A DNA stretch of 64,000 nt from Acidimicrobiia bacterium (GCA_022822905.1 JAJDYE010000016.1:88731-152730); one strand, 5' to 3'; counted from the first letter of the stretch, positions 8,739-16,621 are shown. Translations and numbers: made by a program. The notes: generated by a model from the sequence alone, not told the origin.

Positions 8739-8975
8739 GTGAATGCCACTGGGCGGCGTCGCCCACGACATCCGAACAAGGACTTCGAGCTGCTCTTGAA
8801 GGCAGCAGAGAAGCGCGAATGGCGGATCATGCGACAGAAGCGCTACTTCCGAGCGCTTTGCCGTGAGCCTTGTCAGTGCTCGATATCAGTCATGCTTACG
8901 CCGTCTGGGTCTCGTACCCTGGTAAACACGCGCAAGCGCTTTGAGCGTTGCCTCGGTTGGCGGAAGGAGGGATAA
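8739..8975 (+). CDS. small HicA-like protein, possible toxin
   Basis: This 78-aa basic protein reads GTG-NATGRRRPRHPNKDFELLLKAAEKREWRI and continues with a CREPCQCSISV segment and SGSRTLVNTRKRFERC. From memory it resembles a widespread family of short proteins of the form HP-x-KE-x-EAL-x-AE-x-GW-RV..., GRLYC...C-x-VSVWSTP-x-N-x-A-x-x-LRR, distantly HicA-like (dsRBD fold). The catalytic-type His of HicA is not clear here. It is preceded by a visibly AT-rich stretch (8701-8738) that could hold its promoter. The next gene starts 2 nt after its stop behind a strong Shine-Dalgarno sequence, the arrangement of a toxin-antitoxin pair. Confidence 0.55.
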   Translation: MNATGRRRPRHPNKDFELLLKAAEKREWRIMRQKRYFRALCREPCQCSISVMLTPSGSRTLVNTRKRFERCLGWRKEG

Positions 8976-8977
8976 CG

Positions 8978-9403
8978 GTGGGAACCACCCAAGTGGAGGT
9001 GACTTACGAGGGCGTTCTCATGGCTGTTGATAGCGACGCCGAGCGGCATCTGACCAGCGAAGAGTTCTCGGTTGCCTTCGAGCAGATGGCTGACAAGCTC
9101 TACGAGATAAGCGGCCTGGTGGATCCGAGCCTATGGGGCCAGGCCTCGAATGGCCAGATAGAACTGGAGTTCTGTTTGCCCAGTGCCTACAACACAGAGA
9201 AGGCGACAGCGCACGCTTTGGCGATAATCGCGGAAGTAAGCGCAGCCGGAGGGATCGAGATGGACTGGTGCAGCGAATCCGCCCAAAGTGCCGGGGAACC
9301 CACAACGCTCAAGGCCTCGAGGGCCGCGAACTCCGCCCCAGAGTGTCCCCGGCTTGTGCTGCATGGAGCGCACCGAATGACTGAGGTGCTGCCCAGTCCG
9401 TAG
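8978..9403 (+). CDS. partner of the HicA-like protein, possible antitoxin
   Basis: The GTG at 8978 is chosen over an upstream frame opening because AAGGAGG (8964-8970) sits 7 nt before it. This gives 141 aa opening MGTTQVEVTYEGVLMAV. Residues about 5-95 look like a compact domain (VEVTYEGVLMAVDSD, FEQMADKLYEI, GQIELEFCLPS, ATAHALAIIAEVSAAG). The tail from about residue 105 is low in conserved features, and the stop TAG overlaps the CMD remnant, so the original C terminus may have been replaced by read-out into neighbouring DNA. The role as antitoxin is inferred only from gene order. Confidence 0.5.
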   Translation: MGTTQVEVTYEGVLMAVDSDAERHLTSEEFSVAFEQMADKLYEISGLVDPSLWGQASNGQIELEFCLPSAYNTEKATAHALAIIAEVSAAGGIEMDWCSESAQSAGEPTTLKASRAANSAPECPRLVLHGAHRMTEVLPSP

Positions 9404-9473
9404 CTTCCCCTCCACCATGGAGGCCATCGACATCGCTACCGACTTACTCGCCGAAGGCGATGCCGCTGATTGA
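9402..9473 (+). pseudogene. 3'-terminal remnant of a second CMD-family gene
   Basis: The 72 nt can be aligned without gaps to the last 72 nt of the intact CMD gene (8613-8684). By hand count 55 of 72 positions match, and the frame translates to a homologous ending (ATG-EAIDIATDLLAEGDAAD then TGA, against MKAFEIATETFAERDVTA). Nothing upstream of it in that frame continues the CMD fold, so it is a broken copy. The toxin-antitoxin-like pair occupies the space between the intact gene and this remnant. Confidence 0.7.
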
Positions 9474-9493
9474 GCGAACACCTGTGAGTAACA

Positions 9494-10399
9494 ATGGCGA
9501 CTATGCGCCGCCACCCCGTAGGGACCCGGATTATGCGCCGGCTTCCGGAGAACTGGGAACCCGCCCAATTCCAGCGATTCGAGGTCTCACCGGTGGCCCC
9601 CACTATCGGCGCTGAGCTATCTGGCTTGTCTCTGGAAAATGTGGACGACAAGCTGTTCGCAGAACTCGACCGGGCCTTGCTGGAGTGGAAGGTGCTCATC
9701 GTGCGAGGTCAGCCCATCGATGTCGCTGCCCAGGGAGCGCTGGCCCTTCGCTGGGGACCGCTGACCGACGATCAGTTGATCCCCAATCCCGGCACCGCCG
9801 CCCAAACAGATGCCATCACCTTCGAGCGCAACGACACCGTGGTCGGACTGGAGAACATGTGGCACACCGACGGCACGTTTCGAACCCACCCGCCGGTCTG
9901 CACCATCCTGAGAGCCATCGAGATTCCTTCTGTGGGGGGCGACACCCTGTTCGCCGACATGGCCGCCGCCTGGGACAACCTCGACCCTGACCTTCAAGAC
10001 CGACTGACCTCCCTGTCAGCCCGCCACGACTGGAGCATCGGGGCCTACGCCGACAAGTACGGGGACGATCTGGACGAGCTGCGGGCCGAAGTTCCTCCCG
10101 CTGTCCACCCGGTGGCCCGCCCTCATCCCCGCACTGGACGGCTCACCCTGTTCGTGAACGCCGGCTTCACTGCCGATTTGGTTGGTCGCGACGGCTCACC
10201 GGTTGACGACAGCGACGAGTTGCTCAACCTGCTCTGCCGCCAAGCCGAGATCCCCGAATACCACTGCCGGGTCCGCTGGGCCGCTGACACTGTGGTGATC
10301 TGGGACAACCAAGCCGTTCAGCACTACGGCGTCAACGACTACCACCCCACTCGCCGAGTAATGGCCCGCGCCTCGGTCGCGGGAAACAGCGTCAGCTGA
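9494..10399 (+). CDS. TauD/TfdA-family Fe(II)/2-oxoglutarate dioxygenase
   Basis: The 301-aa protein has the TauD double-stranded beta-helix signature: WHTDGTF with His124 and Asp126 as metal ligands, GGDTLFADMAAAWDNL, a VHPVARPHPRTGRLTLFVN segment, and the distal VIWDNQAVQHYGVNDYHPTRRVM with His284 as third ligand and a following Arg for 2-oxoglutarate. These enzymes hydroxylate sulfonates, aryloxy acids or related substrates. The start may be 9494 or the ATG at 9503. Its 3' end overlaps the convergent gene by 8 nt. Confidence 0.92.
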   Translation: MATMRRHPVGTRIMRRLPENWEPAQFQRFEVSPVAPTIGAELSGLSLENVDDKLFAELDRALLEWKVLIVRGQPIDVAAQGALALRWGPLTDDQLIPNPGTAAQTDAITFERNDTVVGLENMWHTDGTFRTHPPVCTILRAIEIPSVGGDTLFADMAAAWDNLDPDLQDRLTSLSARHDWSIGAYADKYGDDLDELRAEVPPAVHPVARPHPRTGRLTLFVNAGFTADLVGRDGSPVDDSDELLNLLCRQAEIPEYHCRVRWAADTVVIWDNQAVQHYGVNDYHPTRRVMARASVAGNSVS

Positions 10400-10739
10400 G
10401 GCCTATGGCCAGGATTGAGCCCCAGATCGTCACGGCGAATCCCACCAGCGTAAACACCATTGTGCGAGTTTGCTGGGCGAACATCTGCTTCATTTCGCCA
10501 CGCAGATTCGTAAACTCTGCCTGGGCCCATTCCTTGAGGGCCCTGATGTCGTCTTTGGTGGCTCTGATGTCGTCTTTGGTGGCTAGGTTGTACCAATAGG
10601 TGGGGGGAAGGCTCTCCATAAGCGTTCTGGCCTCCTCCTCTCCTAGGACTTCGGTAAGACGCTGCATCAGCGCCAAACGCCGTTCCTCTCCAATGGGCTC
10701 ACTCACAGGCATGCCCTGCCTCCTTGGATTCTCTGTCAC
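10392..10739 (-). CDS. small coiled-coil membrane-anchored protein
   Basis: The protein has 115 aa, or about 106 from an internal Met (MPVSEPIGEERR). It has an acidic helical N terminus (LMQRLTEVLGEEEARTLMESLPP), a heptad-like middle with two copies of ATKDDIR, then LKEWAQAEFTNLRGEMKQMFAQQ and a single C-terminal membrane helix (MVFTLVGFAVTIWGSILAIGL). This layout resembles DUF1640/CCDC90-like proteins that anchor a coiled coil in the membrane. The function is unknown. It overlaps the convergent TauD gene by 8 nt. Confidence 0.7.
   Translation of the reverse strand: MTENPRRQGMPVSEPIGEERRLALMQRLTEVLGEEEARTLMESLPPTYWYNLATKDDIRATKDDIRALKEWAQAEFTNLRGEMKQMFAQQTRTMVFTLVGFAVTIWGSILAIGLS
10543..10584. 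repeat. tandem 21-bp direct repeat (2 copies)
   Basis: Two exact head-to-tail copies of a 21-nt unit starting CTGATGTCGTCTTTGG lie at 10543-10563 and 10564-10584. They keep the frame of the minus-strand coiled-coil gene and encode the duplicated ATKDDIR heptads. A perfect copy points to recent slippage. Confidence 0.9.
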
Positions 10740-10829
10740 ATTGGAGGGGGACCGCTTCCGCTGTCCCCGAGCGATGACCCGACCCTACCGAGCATCAGGG
10801 TGTTTTACAACCACCTACTTTGGTGCTGG

Positions 10830-11687
10830 CTACGCCTTGACGGTGAAAACCCAGCGGCCGTCGGCGTTGGACAGGTGGCCGCAGCTGGGGCCGGCGAAGT
10901 GGGTTCCGAAGATGAGGATGCCGGAGTCGGCGTAACGCTCGCGGAACTCCACTCGGGTGGCCGATGCCCGCGGTGGGTCGTCGTCGGCGGTCATCACCCA
11001 TTCGGGGGCGGTGAACTGGATTGGGTGGTGGACAAGGTCGCCGGTGATCACCGCTTCTTGGCCCGCTGAAGAAATGCGCACACTCACATGGCCGGGGGTG
11101 TGGCCAGGTGAGGGCTCCAGGCTGATCTCGCCAGTGACTTGGTGATCGCTGTCCACCAGATCGGCCATCCCAGCATCGAACACCGGGCGCACGGCATCGC
11201 CGAAGGTGATGGCAGCACCTTCGGCACCGGAGTCCCAGTACTCGTACTCGGTGCGACCGAACAGGTAGCGGGCGTTGGGGAAGGTGGGCACCCACTGGTC
11301 GTAGACCAGGATCGTGTTCCAGCCGACGTGGTCGAAGTGCAGGTGGGTACACAGCACGATGTCGATGTCGCTGGGCTCACACCCAGCGGCAGCCAGCTCG
11401 TCAAGGAAGCCATTGCCCAAATGGCTCATCTGAGGAACCAGATCGATGGGGCGGTTGCCGATGCAGGTGTCCACCATGATGGTCTGGCCCTGCGATTCCA
11501 ACACCAGGGCGTGGATGGACAGGGCCAGGTCGCCTGATTCATCCAAGAAGTGGGGGGCCAGCCAGTCGGAGTTGGCCTCGAATACCGCCATGTCGGGTTC
11601 CACATACATTCCCTCGGCCGGAACCGGTTGCAGGGTCTCCCGTACCAGCATCACCTTCACGTCACCGACTTGAGTGGTTAGTGCCAT
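10830..11687 (-). CDS. MBL-fold metallo-hydrolase
   Basis: The protein has 285 aa. The zinc motif CTHLHFDHVGWN lies at residues 113-124 (HLHFDH 115-120), followed by SPGHTPGHVSVRI with the next His and ITGDLVHHPIQF with the bridging Asp. The size and motifs fit quorum-quenching lactonase-like or general MBL hydrolases. The gene starts 2 nt after the stop of the F420 oxidoreductase gene, with GGAGG in the overlap region, so the two are cotranslated. The substrate is not evident. Confidence 0.93.
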   Translation of the reverse strand: MALTTQVGDVKVMLVRETLQPVPAEGMYVEPDMAVFEANSDWLAPHFLDESGDLALSIHALVLESQGQTIMVDTCIGNRPIDLVPQMSHLGNGFLDELAAAGCEPSDIDIVLCTHLHFDHVGWNTILVYDQWVPTFPNARYLFGRTEYEYWDSGAEGAAITFGDAVRPVFDAGMADLVDSDHQVTGEISLEPSPGHTPGHVSVRISSAGQEAVITGDLVHHPIQFTAPEWVMTADDDPPRASATRVEFRERYADSGILIFGTHFAGPSCGHLSNADGRWVFTVKA

Positions 11688-11689
11688 AG

Positions 11690-12592
11690 CTATCCTCCGA
11701 TCTTGTCCAGCACTTCAGCCTGGTAGCGGCCGACGAAGCGCCGGATGTCGTCTATGTCGGTGCTGCCCGACTCGGCGGCCGACACGATGAGCCGGTCGAG
11801 GCCCGACTCGGCGTACTTCTCAATAAGGCCCATGTCGAACGACCCGCCCCGCTGGTAGCTCCCCGGCCACACCGTCATTTCAATGGCGTCGGGGTCCCGG
11901 TCGTGCTCGATGGCGGTAGCTCGGATGGTGGCCACCCGATCGGCATAATCCTCCGGCGAGATCACATAAGGGTAGAAGCCGTCGCCGATGCGTCCGGCTC
12001 GCCGGGCCGCCCTTCCAGTGCTGCCGCCGATGACGATGGGCGGGCCACCGGGCTGGGCCGGGTTGGGCAGGCTCTCGCACTCCGTGAAGCTCACCGCGTT
12101 GCTCTCGTAGGTGCGGTAGCCGGGGGCCCATAGCTCCCGCAGGGCGCCGATGCACTCGTCGAGCCGCTCGCCCCGGCCCTCATAGGGCACCCCGCAGGCG
12201 GCGTACTCCTCGATCTGCCAGCCGCTGCCCACTCCGAGTATCACCCGTCCGCCGCTGAGGGCGTCGAGGGTGGCCACCCGCTTGGCCATCACCGCCGGCG
12301 GGTGCAGGGGCAGCACCACCACCCCGGTGCCCAAGCGCACTCGCTCGGTGACCGAGGCCATGAAGGCCAGCATCTCCAGCGGGTCGGGCATCACCACGCC
12401 GGGGGCGCCGGGCATTCGACCCGACTCCGAGTACGAATAGCGGGGCTCGTAGTTGTTGGCCACCACCACGTGCTCCACCGTCCAGATCGACTCCACTCCC
12501 TCTTCGTCCATCGCCTGGGCGAACTGGGTGATCCAGCGGGCGTCGGTTACCACCGACTCGTGCATGTGGGGAAGAACTCCGAGACAGACCAT
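11690..12592 (-). CDS. LLM-class F420-dependent oxidoreductase
   Basis: This luciferase-like TIM-barrel flavin/F420 enzyme has about 300 aa. Family features include LGVLPHMHESVV at the N terminus, SIWTVEHVVV, RVRLGTGVVVLPLHPPAVMAKRVATLDALSGGRVILGVGSGWQIEEYAACGVPYEGRGERLDE, and PPIVIGGSTGRAARRAGRIGDGFYPY. I prefer the Met at 12592, because family members start just before the first barrel strand. An in-frame upstream start at 12631 would add 13 residues. It probably reduces or oxidises a substrate with F420. It is the first gene of the pair with the MBL hydrolase. Confidence 0.9.
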   Translation of the reverse strand: MVCLGVLPHMHESVVTDARWITQFAQAMDEEGVESIWTVEHVVVANNYEPRYSYSESGRMPGAPGVVMPDPLEMLAFMASVTERVRLGTGVVVLPLHPPAVMAKRVATLDALSGGRVILGVGSGWQIEEYAACGVPYEGRGERLDECIGALRELWAPGYRTYESNAVSFTECESLPNPAQPGGPPIVIGGSTGRAARRAGRIGDGFYPYVISPEDYADRVATIRATAIEHDRDPDAIEMTVWPGSYQRGGSFDMGLIEKYAESGLDRLIVSAAESGSTDIDDIRRFVGRYQAEVLDKIGG

Positions 12593-12659
12593 GGGCGGAA
12601 CATTACGCCCTGTCCGCCCGGCGCGGGCCACCGCCCGCCCGAGGGGTTAGCTTCATGGC

Positions 12660-13736
12660 ATGCCGGAGCATCTGGTGATCGACGTGGACGGCCATGTGTT
12701 CGAGCCCGACGAGCTGTGGGAACAGTACCTTCCGGTCCAGTTCCACGAGCGGCGGCCCCGGCTGATCACCGATGAGCGGGGCACCACCCGCTATGTGATC
12801 GAGGGCAAGGTGATCCCCCCGGGCACCGGAGTGGGCGCCTGGGCTCCCGAGGGCATCCGAGAATCCACCACCCTCCGGGAAGGCGGGGTCGACTCGGGGC
12901 TCCGGCTGGCCGACATGGACACCGAAGGCATCGACATCGCCGTGCTATACGGGGCGATGTCGCTCGGTCTGTACGCCGGAACCGACCAAGAGCTGACCGC
13001 GGCCTGCTGTCGGGCCTTCAACAACTGGCTGGCCGACTGGTGCTCGGCCGACCCCAAGCGCTTGCGGGGCACCCCGGCGCTACCGCTGAAGTGGATGGGC
13101 GAGGCGGTGGCCGAGGCCGAGCGATGCGTGACAGAACTGGGATTCGTGTCCCTGACCGTCCCGTGTGCGGTGGGCGACCGCAATCCCGACCACCCCGACA
13201 ACGACTCGCTCTACGACCTGGCTGAGCAGCTCGACGTGCCCTTGGGCTTCCACGCTGGCGGCTGCCGGTTCGCCAACGGCCGGTTCACCGACGCCTACGC
13301 CCAGCTACACGTGATCGAGTTCCCTTTCAACCTGATGTTCGCGGCCACCACGCTGATCTGCGGCGGGGTGTTTGAGCGGTTCAAGCGGCTGCGAGTGGCA
13401 TTGCTGGAAGGCGGGGTGGGCTGGGTGCCCCACACCCTGGAGCGCCTCAACGAGCACTATGAATACCGGAGCCACGAGTTTGACGCCATCACCAAGCCGC
13501 CCGGCGAGTACCTGGCCGAGGGGCGGCTGTTCGTATCCACTGAGGGCGAACATGGCTTGCCCCAGGTGATCGAGCAGATCGGCTGCGACATCATCGTGTG
13601 GGCATCGGACTACCCCCACTGGGACAGCGACTTCCCCACCAGTGTGACCGGCGTGGCCAACCGCCCCGACCTGGCCGATGCCCACAAGCAGGCCATTTTC
13701 GAGACCAACCCCAAGCGGCTCTTCGGATGGGATTGA
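12660..13736 (+). CDS. amidohydrolase family protein, first gene of the UGSC operon
   Basis: The 358-aa protein opens with HLVIDVDGHVFEPDELWEQYLP and has ADMDTEGIDIAVLYGAMS, the LGFHAGGC segment and the terminal metal motif IIVWASDYPHWDSDFP, all typical of amidohydrolase_2 enzymes. It ends 4 nt before the next gene and is probably cotranscribed with it and with the UGSC selenoprotein. The 67-nt gap upstream, shared with the divergent F420 oxidoreductase gene, should hold both promoters. It may be the catalytic hydrolase of the pathway that the selenoprotein serves. Confidence 0.9.
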   Translation: MPEHLVIDVDGHVFEPDELWEQYLPVQFHERRPRLITDERGTTRYVIEGKVIPPGTGVGAWAPEGIRESTTLREGGVDSGLRLADMDTEGIDIAVLYGAMSLGLYAGTDQELTAACCRAFNNWLADWCSADPKRLRGTPALPLKWMGEAVAEAERCVTELGFVSLTVPCAVGDRNPDHPDNDSLYDLAEQLDVPLGFHAGGCRFANGRFTDAYAQLHVIEFPFNLMFAATTLICGGVFERFKRLRVALLEGGVGWVPHTLERLNEHYEYRSHEFDAITKPPGEYLAEGRLFVSTEGEHGLPQVIEQIGCDIIVWASDYPHWDSDFPTSVTGVANRPDLADAHKQAIFETNPKRLFGWD

Positions 13737-13740
13737 GCAC

Positions 13741-14781
13741 ATGAGCCTGATCACGACTGCCGACACCATTGAAGAGTGGGTGGAGTTGGCCCATGCCGAA
13801 GGGCTGACTGACGGGTTGCCGGTGTATCCCCCCACCCGCGCCGCGGTTGACGCCTTGGTGGAGGCTTCGGGCCGCGATCACGGCCAGCTACTGGGGGCCA
13901 TCCCCCCGAGGGGTGGGGCGGCCACAGTCGAGGTGGTGGCAGCCAACGCGGCCATGGCCGGCTGTCGGCCCGAGCACTTCGAGGTGGTGCTGACCGCCGT
14001 TGAGGCCATGCTGGAGGACCGCTTCAACCTGCGGGGGGTGGTCACCACCACCCATCCGTGCTGGCCGCTGGTCATAGTGTCGGGACCGATCGTGGAGCAG
14101 CTCGACATGGCCCATACCGAATCGGTGTTCAGCGGTGGCGGGGCCCATGCCAACGCGGCCATCGGCCGGGCCGTCAAGCTGCTGTTGTGGAACGTCGGCG
14201 GGGCCACCCCTGGCGAGCCGGTCAAAGAGGTGTTCGGCCACCCAGGCCGCTATGCCTTCTGCGTGGCCGAGTCGCCGGCCAGCCCGTGGCCTCCGCTGCA
14301 CCAGGCCCGAGGCATCGACGCAGTCAGCGGGATCACCGTGTTCGCCTGCGAGTCCCCCACCAGCGTGGCCATGTGGGGCGCCGACGACACGCCCGTCAAC
14401 CGCCTGGCGCAGTTGGCCGACGCCATGGCCATCAAGGGGTGCAACAACACCCACACCATGGGCGAGACCCTGGTGGTGCTCACCCCCAATGAAGCCCGCC
14501 ACATGGCCGAAAACGGCTACGACCGGGCCGCCGTGCAAGAGCAACTCTGGCAGCAGGCCCGGCGGCGCATCGGCGACCTCCTTTCCCCCGGTGTTCCTCC
14601 CTATGCGTGGTGGCCCGACTGGGTGGACACCGGTGACCCCGACACGCTGGTGCCGGTCACCGAGAGGCCCGAGGACATCCACCTGATGGTCACCGGGGCC
14701 GAGTCCATCCCCTGGATGGCGGTGTGCGCCGGCTGGGGCAACCTGGGCGGCTACGCGGTGAGCCGAGCGCTGGATGGTTAG
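13741..14781 (+). CDS. conserved protein of unknown function linked to UGSC selenoprotein
   Basis: The ATG at 13741, 4 nt after the amidohydrolase stop, gives 346 aa. The N terminus is ITTADTIEEWVELAHAEGLTDGLPVYPPTRAAVDALV. The T-D-G-L-P-V-x-P-P-T box is a recurrent signature that I associate from memory with proteins encoded next to, or fused with, UGSC domains. Other blocks are RGGAATVEVVAANAAMAGCRPEHFEVVLTAVEAM, FSGGGAHANAAIGRAVKLLLWNVGG and GCNNTHTMGETLVVLTP. It is soluble, with no transmembrane segment. It ends 18 nt before the selenoprotein start. The function is not known. I infer that it forms one enzyme system with the UGSC protein. Confidence 0.75.
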   Translation: MSLITTADTIEEWVELAHAEGLTDGLPVYPPTRAAVDALVEASGRDHGQLLGAIPPRGGAATVEVVAANAAMAGCRPEHFEVVLTAVEAMLEDRFNLRGVVTTTHPCWPLVIVSGPIVEQLDMAHTESVFSGGGAHANAAIGRAVKLLLWNVGGATPGEPVKEVFGHPGRYAFCVAESPASPWPPLHQARGIDAVSGITVFACESPTSVAMWGADDTPVNRLAQLADAMAIKGCNNTHTMGETLVVLTPNEARHMAENGYDRAAVQEQLWQQARRRIGDLLSPGVPPYAWWPDWVDTGDPDTLVPVTERPEDIHLMVTGAESIPWMAVCAGWGNLGGYAVSRALDG

Positions 14782-14799
14782 AACTGGCAGGATTGGAGT

Positions 14800-15348
14800 G
14801 TGAAGTTGGTCGGCGAGCTAGTGGATCCCCGGGGCCAAGTGGTGGTCAACCAGGACGCTCTGGCGTCCCGTCGAGGCCACACCCAGGGGCCGCTGACCAT
14901 CGGTTTCCTGGTCAACGAGTACAACCCCTCGTCTGGCCCCGACTTCACCCGCTACACCGAGGTGCTGGAGCAGGAGTTCCGCAACCGCCTGGACGTGGAC
15001 GCGGTGGTCCGCCAGCACAAGCCGGTGCTCAGCCGCCCCGCGGGCGACGAGATGCTGGCCTCATTCCGGGCCTGCGCGGGGGTGGTCAACGGCCTGGCCA
15101 AATGAGGCTCATGCACGTCGGGCAGTGTGCTCGACGCCGTGAACCTGGAGAGGCTGGGCATCCCCACTGTCACCGTGGTGACTGAGCCCTTCACCGTGGC
15201 CGCCGACACCGTGGCCCGCTCCTTGGGCATGCCCGACGTCCCCCGGGTGGTGATCCCCCACGACTACCTAAGCGAGGACACCGACGCCATCGCCAAGAAG
15301 CTCGAGCCCCTGCTCGACGAGATTCTCGACCGGTTGCTGGTTCGCTGA
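14800..15348 (+). CDS. UGSC-family selenoprotein (Sec at in-frame TGA 15103-15105)
   Basis: The GTG start at 14800 is followed by an open frame to TGA 15103-15105. The same frame continues without another stop to TGA 15346-15348, giving 182 residues with Sec102. Around the TGA the protein reads VVNGLAK-U-G-S-C-TSGSVLDAVNLERLGIPTVTV, the defining U-G-S-C motif of the UGSC (seleno)protein family, in which Sec may be replaced by Cys. The C-terminal half (VTEPFTVAADTVARSLGMPDVPRVVIPHDYL) also fits that family. The motif lies after a Rossmann-like strand, as in thiol-redox or adduct-forming enzymes. A SECIS-like hairpin begins 10 nt after the TGA. It is the third gene of the 12660-15348 operon. 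An ordinary gene caller would report two truncated pieces. The catalytic role is unknown. Confidence 0.92.
15116..15136 (+). promoter_or_regulatory. candidate bacterial SECIS element of the UGSC gene
   Basis: CGTCGGGC (15116-15123) pairs with GCTCGACG (15129-15136), one pair being G-U, around the five-base loop AGTGT. The stem starts 10 nt after the Sec TGA, and the apical loop lies about 18-23 nt from it. That is inside the spacing expected for bacterial SECIS hairpins, and the loop carries the GU dinucleotide important for SelB binding in the E. coli fdhF element. Folding was done by eye. Confidence 0.7.
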
Positions 15349-15367
15349 ACGGCCGCTGGTTCGCCGA

Positions 15368-16576
15368 CTACGAACTCTGCTCTTGGAATTCCTCGGGGCT
15401 GAGGATGCGGCCGCCGTCTTTGAACAAGATGTCGTTGTAGCCCTGGCCAGGGGGGATGAACTCGGCCCAGATGGGCTTGTGGTAGCCCACATAGATGGTG
15501 CGGCGTCCGCCGGAGGCGGGGGCGGCAGTGGGAGGCGGGGCACCGTGCATGGTGTGGCCGTAGTGGACGGTGACATCGCCGGGCGAGGCGCTGATTGCCA
15601 CCGTGGGCCAGTCATCGCGCACATGACGAGACCGACTGGACGAGTCGCTAGAACCAGCCAGGTAATGGAGCTGGCCGTTGGCCTCAGAGCACTCGTCAAG
15701 CTGGATGCCGATGCTCACCGTGGGACAGGTGATGGAGTGCCCGCCGGTGCCGCAGTCCCGGTGCCAGGGCAAGTCGGCCATGCCCTCCACGATGCTGGGC
15801 AGCTTGATGACCACCGAAACGCCGTCGCCCCTCTCGGGATAAGCGGCGAAGTCGTCTCCGCCCAGCGCGCCGATGGCATCCAGACGATGATCGCCGATCA
15901 GGCTGAGCATCAGCTCGCTGCGGTCGTCCATGTGGGTCACCCGGCAGCACACCTCCTCGCCATCGGCGTTGGTAGCCCACCAGGAGCGGTGGTCGTCGGG
16001 GGTGGCCTCGCTTCGCTGGCGCTCCACCTCGGCCCGCAAAGCGTCGATCTCCTCGGCGCTGAACACGCCACGGATGTGGAGGAACCCGGCCTCGTTGAGG
16101 TACCGGCCCATCTCCTCGTGGTCGTCGTCGAGAGTGAAGCTGCGGGACAGGTCCACCGTGGGCTCCCATCCCTCGTACAGGGGACGGCCGTGGTACATGG
16201 CCAACAGCACCGGCTCGAAGTCCTCGAACAGCCCGAAATCGCCCCGAACCATCTCGGCAGCCTCGGAGTAAAGCAATCCGACCCAGGTCCACAGTTCGGC
16301 CACGTAGTTCGACCAGTTCTGCTCGCTGACCTCCACCACTAGCTCGGCGTCGTCACCGGGCCGGATCTCAATCTCACCGTCGCCCACCACATAGGTCTCC
16401 GACCGGCCGTCGGTCAGCCGCCAAGCAAAGCTCTTGACCAAGGCGCCTGAGCCGATGCTCGCGGCCAACGCCCCGTTGCCCTCGGCCAAGAGCCGGGGCA
16501 GCTCCTCTGAATGGAATTGTTCGAAATCCAGGGTGTCAAACAGAGGAAGACGGGGAGCGTGATCCACTACAGCCAT
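15368..16576 (-). CDS. phytanoyl-CoA dioxygenase (PhyH) family protein
   Basis: The 402-aa protein has the Fe(II)/2-oxoglutarate signature in its C-terminal half: DLPWHRDCGTGGHS (HxD), CPTVSIGIQLDECSEANGQLHYLAGSS, and SPGDVTVHYGHTMHGAPPP with the distal His. The middle has EMGRYLNEAGFLHIRGVFSAEEIDALRAEVERQRSE, the usual PhyH opening. The roughly 170-residue N-terminal extension has SCP2-like features (IEIRPGDDAELVVEV). It hydroxylates an unknown, probably lipid- or terpenoid-like substrate. It converges on the selenoprotein operon with a 19-nt gap. Confidence 0.9.
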   Translation of the reverse strand: MAVVDHAPRLPLFDTLDFEQFHSEELPRLLAEGNGALAASIGSGALVKSFAWRLTDGRSETYVVGDGEIEIRPGDDAELVVEVSEQNWSNYVAELWTWVGLLYSEAAEMVRGDFGLFEDFEPVLLAMYHGRPLYEGWEPTVDLSRSFTLDDDHEEMGRYLNEAGFLHIRGVFSAEEIDALRAEVERQRSEATPDDHRSWWATNADGEEVCCRVTHMDDRSELMLSLIGDHRLDAIGALGGDDFAAYPERGDGVSVVIKLPSIVEGMADLPWHRDCGTGGHSITCPTVSIGIQLDECSEANGQLHYLAGSSDSSSRSRHVRDDWPTVAISASPGDVTVHYGHTMHGAPPPTAAPASGGRRTIYVGYHKPIWAEFIPPGQGYNDILFKDGGRILSPEEFQEQSS

Positions 16577-16621
16577 GAAGAGAATTTAGTCCACCGCTAC
16601 CCGAGGACCCCGAAGCGCCCG

